From NCBI GenBank assembly GCA_023823795.1, contig CP085710.1:584001-648000 (forward strand): 64,000 nucleotides of DNA, given 5' to 3'. Origin of the DNA: Bacillus sp. F19. Its GTDB lineage: Bacteria; Bacillota; Bacilli; Bacillales; Bacillaceae. Position numbers and translations under genes: made by a program. Below, piece after piece: positions 7,735 through 16,113 of the stretch. The notes beneath the pieces are model-generated. The model was not told where the DNA came from, did no database searches, and saw only the letters and a program-made list of their open reading frames with translations. Position 1 is the first letter of the stretch. The number at the start of each line of letters is the position of its first letter.

Positions 7735-9437
7735 TCTGAATGGGTGCCTTAGAAACCGGAAAAAACGATTCAGATGGTGCCCTAGAAAACAGAAAAAGCG
7801 AAATCCAGGTATCCATACGAGCGGAATGGTGCCCTAGAAACGGGAAAAAGCGAAATGCAGGTACCCATAGGATCGAAATGGTGCCCTAGAAACGGGAAAA
7901 AGCGAAATGCAGGTACCCATAGGATCGGAATGGTGCCCTAGAAAACAGAAAAAGCGAAATGCAGGTACCCATAGAGCGAAATGGTGCCCTAGAAAACAGA
8001 AAAAGCGAAATGCAGGTACCCATAGGATCGAAATGGTGCCCTAGAAACGGGAAAAAGCGAAATCCAGGTACCCATAGGATCGAAATGGTACCCTAGAAAC
8101 GGGAAAAAACGAAATCCAGGTACCCATAGGATCGGAATGGTGCCCTAGAAACGGGAAAAAGCGAAATGCAGGTACCCATAGGAACGGAATGGTGCCCCAG
8201 AAAACAGAAAAAGCGAAATTCAGGTACCCATAAGAGCGGAATGGTACCCTAGAAAACAGAAAAAGCGAAATTCAGGTACCCATTAGGAGCAGAATGGTGC
8301 CCTAGAAACGGGAAAAAGCGAAATGCAGGTACCCATACGAGCAGAATGGTACCCTAGAAATCTGAAAAAGCGAAATCCAGGTATCCATAAGAGCGGAATG
8401 GTGCCCTAGAAAACAGAAAAAGCGAAATCCAGGTACCCATAGGATCGAAATGGTACCCTAGAAACGGGAAAAAACGAAATCCAGGTACCCATAGGAACGG
8501 AATGGTGCCCTAGAAACGGGAAAAAGCGAAATGCAGGTACCCATAGGAACGGAATGGTGCCCTAGAAACGGGAAAAAGCGAAATGCAGGTACCCATACGA
8601 GCAGAATGGTACCCTAGAAATCTGAAAAAGCGAAATCCAGGTATCCATAAGAGCGGAATGGTGCCCTAGAAAACAGAAAAAGCGAAATCCAGGTACCCAT
8701 AGGATCGAAATGGTACCCTAGAAACGGGAAAAAACGAAATCCAGGTACCCATAGGAACGGAATGGTGCCCTAGAAACGGGAAAAAGCGAAATGCAGGTAC
8801 CCATAGGAACGGAATGGTGCCCTAGAAACGGGAAAAAGCGAAATGCAGGTACCCATACGAGCGGAATGGTGCCCTAGAAAACAGAAAAAGCGAAATCCAG
8901 GTCCCTATACGAGCGAAATGGTGCCCTAGAAAACAGAAAAAGCGAAATGCAGGTACCCATAGGAACGGAATGGTGCCCTAGAAAACAGAAAAAGCGAAAT
9001 TCAGGTACCCATAAGAGCGGAATGGTACCCTAGAAAACAGAAAAAGCGAAATTCAGGTACCCATTAGGAGCAGAATGGTGCCCTAGAAACGGGAAAAAGC
9101 GAAATGCAGGTACCCATACGAGCAGAATGGTACCCTAGAAATCTGAAAAAGCGAAATCCAGGTATCCATAAGAGCGGAATGGTGCCCTAGAAAACAGAAA
9201 AAGCGAAATCCAGGTACCCATAGGATCGAAATGGTACCCTAGAAACGGGAAAAAACGAAATGCAGGTACCCATAGGAGCAGAATGGTGCCCTAGAAAACA
9301 GAAAAAGCGAAATGCAGGTACCCATACATAGGAACGGAATGGTGCCCTAGAAAACAGAAAAAGCGAAATCCAGGTATCCATAGGATCGGAATGGTGCCCT
9401 AGAAAACAGAAAAAGCGAAATCCAGGTCCCCATTCGA
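7735..9437. repeat. Tandem array A: about 32 copies of a ~52-bp unit
   Basis: The 1.7 kb between fumA and pdaA is almost wholly a tandem repeat of 51-52 bp (for example GGTGCCCTAG begins every 51-52 nt from 7827). Conserved landmarks per unit are GGTGCCCTAGAAA, GGGAAAAAGCGAAATGCAG and GGTACCCATAGGA. Variants alternate (GGTGCC or GGTACC; AACGGG or AAACAG), and blocks of units recur exactly, e.g. the variant AGAAATCTG unit near 8337, 8597 (260 nt later) and 9118. The period is not a multiple of three, so it does not encode a repeat protein. First and last units are degenerate. No gene is supported inside. Confidence 0.95.
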
Positions 9438-9545
9438 AAAGCTTGCTAAATCATTCCTTCCCATATGTTACCTGCTAAAAAACAGTATGTAATTCACGTT
9501 CTTTCCGACACTATAGATAGAAACTATTTCAGGGGAGCGATTTTT

Positions 9546-10349
9546 TTGAAATACTGTTGCGCTATTTTAAGTGTTCTGCTGTTTTTATCATTCGGAATAC
9601 ATGAAGCAAAAGCGTCTGTCTCTAACCAGCCGATCAACTGGGGCTTTGAAAAAAGCAAAAATCACAAATCAGTAAATCCTGGTTTGCCGCTCGAGAAGCT
9701 GCTGAATAAGTATGATTCTTTTTTTATGGGTGACCCGACTCAAAAATATATTTACTTAACATTTGATAATGGTTACGAAAACGGCTATACGGGAAGAGTC
9801 CTTGATGTGCTGAAAAAAAGAAAAGTACCCGCCGCTTTTTTTGTAACAGGTCATTATTTGCTCGATCAGCCGGAGCTTGTCAAGCGCATGGCAGATGAAG
9901 GCCATATTGTTGGTAACCATTCATGGCATCACCCGGACTTAACAAAAGTCAGTGATGAACGATTTAAGAAAGAGCTGGACTCGGTAAGACTGAAAACAGA
10001 GCAGTTAACAGGCTACCATGGCATCAATTATTTGCGCCCGCCAAGAGGTGTTTTCAGTGAAAGGGTTCTGTCTTTATCAAGAGAACTTGGCTATCAGCCT
10101 GTATTCTGGTCGCTTGCCTTCGTCGACTGGCATACGAATGCACAAAAAGGCTGGAGATACTCATATGATCAAATCATGGCTCAAATTCACCCAGGCTGTA
10201 TTCTATTGCTGCATACTGTCTCTAAAGATAATGCAGAAGCTCTTGACCGTGCGATAGAAGATTTAACAAAACAAGGCTATATCTTTAAAAGCCTTGATGA
10301 TCTGATGATTGACCGAACATTTCACCAGCCATTCTTTTACTCCCTTTGA
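9546..10349 (+). CDS. pdaA: PdaA, delta-lactam-forming peptidoglycan N-acetylmuramic acid deacetylase
   Basis: Polysaccharide deacetylase (NodB fold) needed for muramic delta-lactam in spore cortex peptidoglycan, acting outside the membrane. Conserved motifs: TFDNGYENGYT (motif 1, with the D-to-N change typical of PdaA), HSWHHPDL (motif 2, metal-binding His), LRPPRG (motif 3) and LLLHTVSKDN (motif 5). The open frame extends upstream to 9465, but the TTG at 9546 has GGGGAG 8 nt before it and begins a signal peptide (LKYCCAILSVLLFLSFGI), giving 267 residues, near the family length. The context after array A and before yfjP matches B. subtilis pdaA/yfjS. Confidence 0.92.
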   Translation: MKYCCAILSVLLFLSFGIHEAKASVSNQPINWGFEKSKNHKSVNPGLPLEKLLNKYDSFFMGDPTQKYIYLTFDNGYENGYTGRVLDVLKKRKVPAAFFVTGHYLLDQPELVKRMADEGHIVGNHSWHHPDLTKVSDERFKKELDSVRLKTEQLTGYHGINYLRPPRGVFSERVLSLSRELGYQPVFWSLAFVDWHTNAQKGWRYSYDQIMAQIHPGCILLLHTVSKDNAEALDRAIEDLTKQGYIFKSLDDLMIDRTFHQPFFYSL

Positions 10350-10370
10350 CTTATGCTCGGAGGGAGTTTT
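10339..10370 (+). terminator. Probable terminator of pdaA
   Basis: ACTCCCT and AGGGAGT pair around a 15-nt loop followed by TTTT; the stem begins inside the last codons of pdaA. Confidence 0.55.
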
Positions 10371-10392
10371 GCGTTTCCCGCTTGTGTATTCA

Positions 10393-10401
10393 TGGTATAA
10401 T
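10393..10401 (+). promoter_or_regulatory. Extended -10 promoter for the AlkA-type gene
   Basis: TGGTATAAT is a perfect extended -10 element 29 nt before the ATG at 10430. No good -35 is seen at the usual distance, consistent with an extended -10 promoter. Confidence 0.55.
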
Positions 10402-10429
10402 ACACAGTATCAAAAATAAGGGATTTGAG

Positions 10430-11299
10430 ATGACTATGTGGGAAGAACGTATACGAATAGAACCTCCATATGATTTTGACCGTATGCTTGATCGTTTATC
10501 CATGGATCCGCTTCATCATGTCAGATTAGTGAAGCGTGAGGTTTCCATTCCTCTCCGAAACCAGAACAACGATCCTTTTGTTGTAACCGTAAAAGGACTG
10601 GGTACTAAAACGGCTCCTGAGTTTCTCTTAAGTGGGAAATCAGACAAAGACTATGCGATAAAAGAAACAATGCGCATTTTTCAATGGAATGTATCTTTAG
10701 TTGATGTTCAAACACATTTTCGTTCTTCAAACATTGCAGAAATATTCGAAGCGCATGACGGGACGCCGATTGTCCTTGAATTTAGTCTTTACGGCTGTCT
10801 GATGAAGTGCATTATTCATCAGCAGCTCAATCTGAAATTCGCCCATACACTGACAGAGCGTTTTGTTCATACATTTGGTGAGCAGATTGATGGTGTATGG
10901 TTTTACCCTGCTCCTGAAAAAGTGGCGGAACTTGATTACAGTGATTTAAGGGAGCTTCAGTTCAGCGGCCGCAAAGCAGAGTATGTGATTGATACATCAA
11001 AGCTTATAGCTGAAGGCAAAATAAATCTTGAAGAACTTCAGAATATGGAAGATGCAGATATTCTTAAGGAGCTTGTAAAAATACGCGGTGTAGGTCCCTG
11101 GACCGTCCAGAATCTGCTTTTATTCGGTCTCGGTCGTCCAAACCTTTTTCCGTTTGCAGATATAGGTATACAAAATGCATTAAAAAAGCATTTTCAGCTT
11201 GAACGGAAACCAACCTTTGAAGAAATGGAGATACTAAGCAAAGAGTGGTCACCTTATTTAAGCTATGCATCTCTTTATTTATGGAGAAGCATTGAATAG
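10430..11299 (+). CDS. DNA-3-methyladenine glycosylase (AlkA/HhH-GPD family, YfjP-like)
   Basis: 289-residue base-excision repair glycosylase predicted to remove alkylated purines. The helix-hairpin-helix and GPD region is clear: [16 protein letters not shown] near residue 220, then [11 protein letters not shown] with the catalytic Asp near 247. The N-terminal part resembles the AlkA_N fold. The frame is open from 10346, but ATG 10430 has AAGGG and a good spacing, and the preceding residues are non-conserved; a second ATG lies at 10436. It is followed closely by rlmCD, matching the yfjP-yfjO order in B. subtilis, probably as an operon. Confidence 0.85.
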   Translation: MTMWEERIRIEPPYDFDRMLDRLSMDPLHHVRLVKREVSIPLRNQNNDPFVVTVKGLGTKTAPEFLLSGKSDKDYAIKETMRIFQWNVSLVDVQTHFRSSNIAEIFEAHDGTPIVLEFSLYGCLMKCIIHQQLNLKFAHTLTERFVHTFGEQIDGVWFYPAPEKVAELDYSDLRELQFSGRKAEYVIDTSKLIAEGKINLEELQNMEDADILKELVKIRGVGPWTVQNLLLFGLGRPNLFPFADIGIQNALKKHFQLERKPTFEEMEILSKEWSPYLSYASLYLWRSIE

Positions 11300-11315
11300 A
11301 AATGGAGCGGCAAAC

Positions 11316-12704
11316 ATGAAGACCAATCAGAAAAACATCGGAATTACCCTTGAAAAAGGACAGACTTTTCCTCTCACAATAAAAAGACTCGGCATTAACG
11401 GAGAAGGGGTAGGCTACTTTAAAAAACAAGTCGTTTTTGTGCCAGGCGCCCTTCCGAACGAGGAAGTTGTGGTAGAAGCAACGAACATCGGACAGAAATT
11501 TGCAGAAGGCAAGATCAAGAAAATCAGAAAGGCATCCCCTCACAGAGTAGATGCGCCGTGTCCGATTTATCATGAGTGCGGGGGCTGCCAGCTTCAGCAT
11601 TTTTCCTATGAACAGCAATTAAAAGAAAAGAGAGACATTATTGTTCAGGCGATGGAGCGGTATTCAGGGCTTGATTTAAGTAAAGTTGAAATCAGACAAA
11701 CAATCGGCATGGATGATCCATGGAATTACCGGAATAAAAGCCAGTTCCAGACTGGTTTACGAAACGGCAAAGTCATTGCCGGCCTTTACAGCAAAAATTC
11801 ACATCATCTTGTAAATATTGATCACTGTATTGTACAGCATGAAGCAACAAATAAAGCGACTCAAACAGTAAAGCAGATTTTGCAGGATTTGAAGGTATCA
11901 ATTTATGATGAACGTAAGCGCAAAGGAATCGTACGTACGATTGTCAGCAGAATTGGCTTTACAAGCGGTGAGGTACAGATTGTCCTGATCACATCACAAG
12001 AGAACCTTCCGCGCAAAGAACTGATTGTAAGTGAAATTCAAAAGCGCCTTCCTGAAGTGAAATCCATTATGCAGAATGTAAACGGCGAAAAAACGTCTTT
12101 GATCTTCGGAGAGAAAACCATTCACTTAGAAGGCGAAGAAGTGATTCAAGAGAAATTGGGCGATCTTTCGTTTGAATTATCAGCACGTGCCTTTTTTCAA
12201 TTAAATCCTGTTCAGACAGTCAAGCTGTACAATGAAGTTAAAAAAGCGGCACAGCTTACAGGTTCTGAAAAAGTAGTTGATGCATATTGCGGAGTCGGCA
12301 CCATCGGCATGTGGCTTTCTGAAGGTGCGAAGGAAATCAGAGGGATGGATACAATCGCGGACTCCATTATAGATGCGAAGAAAAATGCAAAGAAGCATGG
12401 AGTTAAAAATGCAACTTATGTAAAAGGAACGGCTGAGCACTGGCTGCCTAAATGGCTTGGGGAAGGGTGGCGTCCTGATGTTGTGGTAGTGGACCCGCCG
12501 CGTACTGGCTGTGATTCAAAATTATTAGGCGCGATCTTAAAGGTTAAACCGGAGAAATTCGTCTATGTATCATGCAACCCATCAACACTTGCAAAAGATA
12601 TTCAAACACTTTCAAAAGTGTATAAAGTGAAGCACATTCAGCCTGTAGACATGTTCCCGCATACAGCACATGTGGAAAGTGTCACATTGCTAGAAAAGAA
12701 ATAA
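11316..12704 (+). CDS. rlmCD: 23S rRNA (uracil-C5)-methyltransferase RlmCD (YfjO-like)
   Basis: 462-residue RumA/TrmA-type methyltransferase making 5-methyluridine in 23S rRNA with SAM. An N-terminal TRAM domain (about 15-70) is followed by an iron-sulfur Cys set ([10 protein letters not shown] near residue 80, plus a later Cys in HCIVQH). The SAM-binding motif is [12 protein letters not shown] near 320, and the catalytic nucleophile is C in DPPRTGC near 400, with the [11 protein letters not shown] motif after it. ATG 11316 follows GGAG at 8 nt; upstream in-frame residues overlap the glycosylase end. B. subtilis has two such paralogues; synteny points to YfjO. Confidence 0.88.
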   Translation: MKTNQKNIGITLEKGQTFPLTIKRLGINGEGVGYFKKQVVFVPGALPNEEVVVEATNIGQKFAEGKIKKIRKASPHRVDAPCPIYHECGGCQLQHFSYEQQLKEKRDIIVQAMERYSGLDLSKVEIRQTIGMDDPWNYRNKSQFQTGLRNGKVIAGLYSKNSHHLVNIDHCIVQHEATNKATQTVKQILQDLKVSIYDERKRKGIVRTIVSRIGFTSGEVQIVLITSQENLPRKELIVSEIQKRLPEVKSIMQNVNGEKTSLIFGEKTIHLEGEEVIQEKLGDLSFELSARAFFQLNPVQTVKLYNEVKKAAQLTGSEKVVDAYCGVGTIGMWLSEGAKEIRGMDTIADSIIDAKKNAKKHGVKNATYVKGTAEHWLPKWLGEGWRPDVVVVDPPRTGCDSKLLGAILKVKPEKFVYVSCNPSTLAKDIQTLSKVYKVKHIQPVDMFPHTAHVESVTLLEKK

Positions 12705-12730
12705 TCCAAAGAAATGAAAAGGTGAAAATT

Positions 12731-13867
12731 ATGAACGACACATGGTCATTGCTGACAGAAGCGAAGCCATTTTTACAAGAGGCATGGAAGAAAGCAGCAT
12801 ACACAAACCCGACAGCGATACAGGAAAAAGCGATACCAATGATATTGGATGGACGTGATGTTATCGCTGAATCCCCAACCGGTACAGGAAAAACTCTTGC
12901 TTACCTGCTTCCGCTTTTAGAGCGCATCAATTCAGAAAGCAAGGGAGTTCAAGCGTTAATTATGGCTTCTTCGCGCGAGTTAGTCATGCAGATTCATCAG
13001 GAAATTCAAAAATGGTCGGAGGGAAGCGGCATTTTAGGAGCTTCTTTCATCGGCGGAGCAAATGTGAAAAGACAGCAGGAAAAGCTGAAAAAGCGTCCGC
13101 AGATTATTGTCGGTACGCCGGGCCGTGTCTCTGAGCTTATTAAACAAAAGAAAATCAAAATGCATGAAGTAAAAACAATCGTACTTGATGAAGGAGATCA
13201 GCTGCTTCAGCCTGAACATTTATCAGATATTAAAAACATCATTAAAACAACATTGAAGGACAGACAGCTCTTGCTTTTCTCGGCAACTCTCCCGGAAAAA
13301 ACGGAAGCAGAAGCGAGAAGCCTGATGCAGAATCCTGAAGTTATCAAAGTCAGCAGAGATGAAAGCGTGCAGTCTAAAGTCGATCATATCTATTTCACTG
13401 CAGAAGCCAGAGATAAAATTGATTTACTTCAAAAGCTCTCAAGATTAGATGGAGCTAAAGCGATCGCATTTGTTAAAGACATCGGAAATGCAGCTGTTTT
13501 AGCAGAAAAGCTTATGTACAAAGGATTGCCGCTTGGCATTCTTCACGGGGATTCTACAAAGCGAGAGCGGGAAACAGCCATCAAAAGTTTCCGTACAGGA
13601 GAGCTACCGATGCTCCTCGCTACAGATGTAGCAGCAAGGGGCCTCGATATTGAAGGGGTTACACACGTTATTCATTATGACCTTCCCGAAACAGTTGAGC
13701 AGTATGTTCACCGCTCGGGCAGAACAGGACGAAATGGAGCAGACGGAACGGTCGTTTCGCTTGTAACAGAACGAGAAGAGCGTGAACTGAAGCAAATCTG
13801 CAGAGGATTAAAGGTTGAGCTTCATAAAAAGCGTTTTTATAAGGGCGAAATTGTAGAATCTAAATAA
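12731..13867 (+). CDS. DEAD-box-type RNA helicase (YfmL-like)
   Basis: 378-residue ATP-dependent RNA helicase core without a C-terminal RNA-binding extension, like B. subtilis YfmL, which acts in ribosome assembly and cold growth. Motifs in order: Q-motif NPTAIQEKAIP, motif I SPTGTGKT, GTPGR, motif II DEGD (in IVLDEGDQLL; the third residue differs from DEAD), SAT, and the C-terminal ARGLDIEG and HRSGRTGR. A GTG at 12722 is in frame, but ATG 12731 has AAAGGTG at 6-nt spacing. It sits 26 nt after rlmCD, so both rRNA-related genes are likely co-transcribed. A strong terminator follows. Confidence 0.85.
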   Translation: MNDTWSLLTEAKPFLQEAWKKAAYTNPTAIQEKAIPMILDGRDVIAESPTGTGKTLAYLLPLLERINSESKGVQALIMASSRELVMQIHQEIQKWSEGSGILGASFIGGANVKRQQEKLKKRPQIIVGTPGRVSELIKQKKIKMHEVKTIVLDEGDQLLQPEHLSDIKNIIKTTLKDRQLLLFSATLPEKTEAEARSLMQNPEVIKVSRDESVQSKVDHIYFTAEARDKIDLLQKLSRLDGAKAIAFVKDIGNAAVLAEKLMYKGLPLGILHGDSTKRERETAIKSFRTGELPMLLATDVAARGLDIEGVTHVIHYDLPETVEQYVHRSGRTGRNGADGTVVSLVTEREERELKQICRGLKVELHKKRFYKGEIVESK

Positions 13868-13869
13868 AA

Positions 13870-13902
13870 AAATCCCGCAGCCAGATGGCTGCGGGATTTT
13901 TT
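13870..13902 (+). terminator. Strong Rho-independent terminator
   Basis: AATCCCGCAGCC and GGCTGCGGGATT form a 12-bp perfect stem with AGAT loop and T-run. Confidence 0.93.
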
Positions 13903-13937
13903 ATATACTTCTCTCCCCTCCTGCGTATTACAAAACG

Positions 13938-13954
13938 TGTAAGGAAATGTAACA
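13938..13954 (+). promoter_or_regulatory. TnrA/GlnR-type box upstream of the nitrite reductase remnant
   Basis: TGTAAGGAAATGTAACA matches the TnrA/GlnR consensus TGTNANAWWWTMTNACA at all but two specified positions. It lies about 70 nt before the start of a NasB/NasD-like remnant, where nitrogen control of nas genes is expected. Confidence 0.6.
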
Positions 13955-14025
13955 TACTTACTGCATTTTTAAAGGAAATAATGATAATCTCAACTACCAT
14001 TTTGAAGTATGCTGGAGGTTTCAAA

Positions 14026-14624
14026 ATGACTAAACAAAAATTAGTAGTAGTAGGAAACGGAATGGCGGGGGCTCGCTGTGTGGAAGAAATTATTAATACT
14101 GACGCCGAAGCGTTTGATATTACCATTTTCGGAAGTGAACCGCACATTACCTATAATCGAATTTTACTATCAACAGTTATGCAGGGCAGTATGACTACAA
14201 TAAATGATCATAATTGGTATGCAAAACATAATATACAGCTGTTTACAGGTGAAAAGTGATGGATATCGATACTTTGAATCAAATCATTCAAACAGATAAG
14301 GAGAGGGAGTTATCCTATGACAAGCTAATTCTTGCCACTGGTTCTGTTCCTTTTTTTCTTCCTGTCCCAGGAGCTGATAAAGAGGGAGTAATCCCTTTTC
14401 GCACAATTGAAGGTTGCCGGAAAATGATTGAAAGTTCGCTTCAATATAAAAAAGCGGTAGTTATTGGAGGAGGATTATTAGGCTAAAGAGCTGGAAAGGC
14501 AAGGCATGCACTTTTCTATTAAAAAAGGTGACAAAAGAAATCATCGGAAACAGCCGTGCAAAAGGCGTTCGTTTTCAAGATGGAACAAAAACAGAGGCAG
14601 ATTTACTATTATTAATAAATTGAG
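14026..14624 (+). pseudogene. Decayed NAD(P)H nitrite reductase/NasB-like fragment
   Basis: The first 75 codons encode the FAD-binding N-terminus of a nitrite reductase large subunit or nitrate reductase electron-transfer subunit (KLVVVGNGMAGARCVEEI, HITYNRILLS). Translation breaks at GEK-stop near 14256; adding one A restores VMDIDTLNQIIQTD in the +1 frame. That frame gives LATGSVP and VVIGGGLLG, then stops at 14484. Beyond it, ELERQGMHFSIKK and, after another shift, TKEIIGNSRAKGVRFQDGT correspond to a later part of the same domain, so an internal segment is missing. The remaining C-terminal two-thirds is gone. The RBS GGAGG and start ATG are intact. Clear gene remnant. Confidence 0.88.
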
Positions 14625-14637
14625 ATTTCTTTATATA

Positions 14638-14654
14638 TGTAAGGAAACATGACA
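14638..14654 (+). promoter_or_regulatory. Second TnrA/GlnR-like box
   Basis: TGTAAGGAAACATGACA matches the same consensus with two mismatches and shares TGTAAGGAAA with the box at 13938. It sits just after the end of the remnant, where the promoter of a lost neighbouring gene may have been. Confidence 0.45.
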
Positions 14655-14689
14655 TACTTTTAGTTAGAGATGCTATAAATACAAAAAGA

Positions 14690-14712
14690 AGCTGCCTGCT
14701 GGCAGCTCTTTC
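14690..14712 (+). terminator. Weak terminator-like hairpin
   Basis: AGCTGCC/GGCAGCT stem with TGCT loop followed by CTTTC, a poor T-run. Confidence 0.45.
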
Positions 14713-14839
14713 ATAGATATCATGATGTCAATCATTGATGTATAGTTAAAATTTGTAAAAAACTCAAAAAATATGCGCACTATCCATTAAAATATTTAAC
14801 CCGCAATGAAAATCCATAAAATACAAAGGCTCCACAAGT

Positions 14840-14981
14840 TTATACACAGTATCCACAATTTAAATAGAAGTTGTCCACAAAATTATTAAAAAAACTGACA
14901 ATTTTTCATTTAACTGTATTAATAAGTGTCTGATGAAAATTATCCACAAAATACACATAGGTGTTAATAACATTATCCACA
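14840..14981 (+). promoter_or_regulatory. DnaA-box cluster (five boxes, same orientation)
   Basis: Perfect DnaA boxes TTATACACA (14840), TTATCCACA (14940) and TTATCCACA (14973), plus one-mismatch boxes GTATCCACA (14849, abutting the first) and TTGTCCACA (14871). All read on the plus strand within 142 bp of very AT-rich DNA. No dnaA, dnaN or other oriC gene is nearby, so this is an extra-oriC cluster of the kind known in B. subtilis to bind DnaA and affect initiation or nearby promoters. The region 14713-15049 has no gene. Confidence 0.75.
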
Positions 14982-14997
14982 GGTTATCTAAGAAAAA

Positions 14998-15026
14998 TAA
15001 AAAAGAGAGTGCATTAAGCACTCCCC
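14998..15026 (-). terminator. Terminator of yfhD
   Basis: On the complement, GAGTGC and GCACTC pair around a 5-nt loop and are followed by CTTTTTT. Confidence 0.7.
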
Positions 15027-15049
15027 TTTTTGTATTATCCATAAATCGT

Positions 15050-15232
15050 TTATTTTCCCTGACGCTCATCTGCAGCTTTAGCTCTTGCTTGAGCCGTTTT
15101 ATCTGCCTGATCTGCGAGTTCAGCCGAATATTCTTCATAAACTCCGTCAGATTCTTTTTTAAGGTTTTTTGGAACCTGCGCTAAATTATTTTTGCTTTTG
15201 CTTCTAGAATGCTGGCTGTTTGCTCTGCCCAT
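15050..15232 (-). CDS. yfhD: YfhD-family small protein
   Basis: 60-residue basic, polar protein (LAQVPKNLKKESDGVYEEYSAELAD, ending ARAKAADERQGK) matching the YfhD family of spore-formers, function unknown but often considered spore-related. The ATG at 15232 follows GGGGGG at 7-nt spacing. It lies next to yfhE as in B. subtilis. No hydrophobic segment. A terminator follows. Confidence 0.82.
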   Translation of the reverse strand: MGRANSQHSRSKSKNNLAQVPKNLKKESDGVYEEYSAELADQADKTAQARAKAADERQGK

Positions 15233-15314
15233 TTTTTAGCCCCCCTGAAGTTAGCTTGAACATCACATGTTCATTGATTAGTTTTATCTTAACTGGAGGA
15301 AGGTATGCTGGCAG

Positions 15315-15443
15315 TTAATGACTCGATTTGCTGTTTATGTATCCGCCTGCACGGTCAGCCCTTTTAAATTCTCTTGAATAGGTTACTTCCTGTGCACCGC
15401 TTAAAGAATTGCGGGTTTTTTCGCGTTTTCTTTTATCAGCCAT
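15315..15443 (-). CDS. yfhE: YfhE-family small protein
   Basis: A 42-codon frame on the complement: MADKRKREKTRNSLSGAQEV, then TYSREFKRADRAGGYINSKS. This fits the short, basic YfhE family of Bacillus (function unknown). The ribosome binding site AAGGGTG is 8 nt before the ATG at 15443. It is immediately upstream of yfhD on the same strand, the B. subtilis arrangement. Confidence 0.8.
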   Translation of the reverse strand: MADKRKREKTRNSLSGAQEVTYSREFKRADRAGGYINSKSSH

Positions 15444-15507
15444 TTTAAGTTCACCCTTTCTTTTGTCTGTCTGCACTATTTTGGTCATCTTTCAGGAATC
15501 TCATACA

Positions 15508-15543
15508 AAAAAACCTGCTCAGGAATGAAGTGAGCAGGTTTTG
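15508..15543 (-). terminator. Terminator of the GNAT gene
   Basis: On the complement AACCTGCTCA and TGAGCAGGTT pair around a short loop and are followed by TTTTTG. Confidence 0.88.
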
Positions 15544-15548
15544 CATCA

Positions 15549-16106
15549 TTACGCTTCTTTAAGATGCTGTTCCTCTGGCGATGCAGCAGTACGCATTGTA
15601 TAGAAGGTGTATAGGTCTTTTGAAATTTCGTATAAGTTATAAATATCCTCGCCCTGATTGATTTCGTCCAGAAGAGGTTTTCTTGTTTCATTGGCATTTA
15701 CTACGTAAGGCAGCTTTTCAGCGGCTTTTGTTGAGCGGATGTTTTTCTTTCTGATGCGGAGAAAAATCCGTTCAATGTCAAGCTCAAAAAAGAGTTCATT
15801 GAAAAAAGCATCTTTAGCAGCCTGGTTATAGCCTTTTCCGTGAAATGGCTTCCCAAGCCATGTTCCTAGAAACCCGGCATTGTCCTGAATATCAAATAAA
15901 CTGATCGTTCCGATTGGAGAGCCCCATTCATCGAGAATGGTACGTGAAATCAATTCCCCGCGCTCTTCTGCTTCAATCGTTTGTTTTGTTAAAAATAGAT
16001 ATTCATCAATTGATGCAGCTTTGTGGCGCACAAAAGGGAAGACATCAGGGTGAACCATTTGATCATAGAGCGGCTGACTGTCTTGAATATCACGTTTTTT
16101 TAGCAT
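15549..16106 (-). CDS. GNAT-family N-acetyltransferase (RimJ/RimL type)
   Basis: 185-residue acetyl-CoA-dependent transferase. The acetyl-CoA pyrophosphate-binding loop is seen as KPFHGKGYNQAAKDAF near residue 90, and the preceding beta strands (GTISLFDIQDNAGFLGTWLG) fit the RimJ/RimL fold. The substrate (protein N-terminus, polyamine or drug) cannot be told. The C-terminal ~45 residues after the core are family-variable. The ATG at 16106 has GGAGGG at 7-nt spacing, but that site can be sequestered in a hairpin of an unusual leader (16114-16243). Monocistronic, with its own terminator. Confidence 0.82.
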   Translation of the reverse strand: MLKKRDIQDSQPLYDQMVHPDVFPFVRHKAASIDEYLFLTKQTIEAEERGELISRTILDEWGSPIGTISLFDIQDNAGFLGTWLGKPFHGKGYNQAAKDAFFNELFFELDIERIFLRIRKKNIRSTKAAEKLPYVVNANETRKPLLDEINQGEDIYNLYEISKDLYTFYTMRTAASPEEQHLKEA

Positions 16107-16113
16107 CTGCTAT

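Noticed and set aside
9187-9381. Open frame inside array A encoding a repeat peptide
   Set aside because: The period is not a multiple of three, so frames are short and accidental; no ribosome binding site.
7735-9437. CRISPR array
   Set aside because: The whole 52-bp unit repeats with only point variants; there are no unique spacers and no cas genes nearby.
14840-14981. Chromosome origin oriC
   Set aside because: DnaA boxes are present but there is no dnaA/dnaN, rpmH or gyrase gene nearby, and the synteny places this far from oriC.
14860-15138. 92-residue minus-strand frame over the DnaA-box cluster
   Set aside because: It is antisense to an AT-rich regulatory region and overlaps yfhD in another frame.
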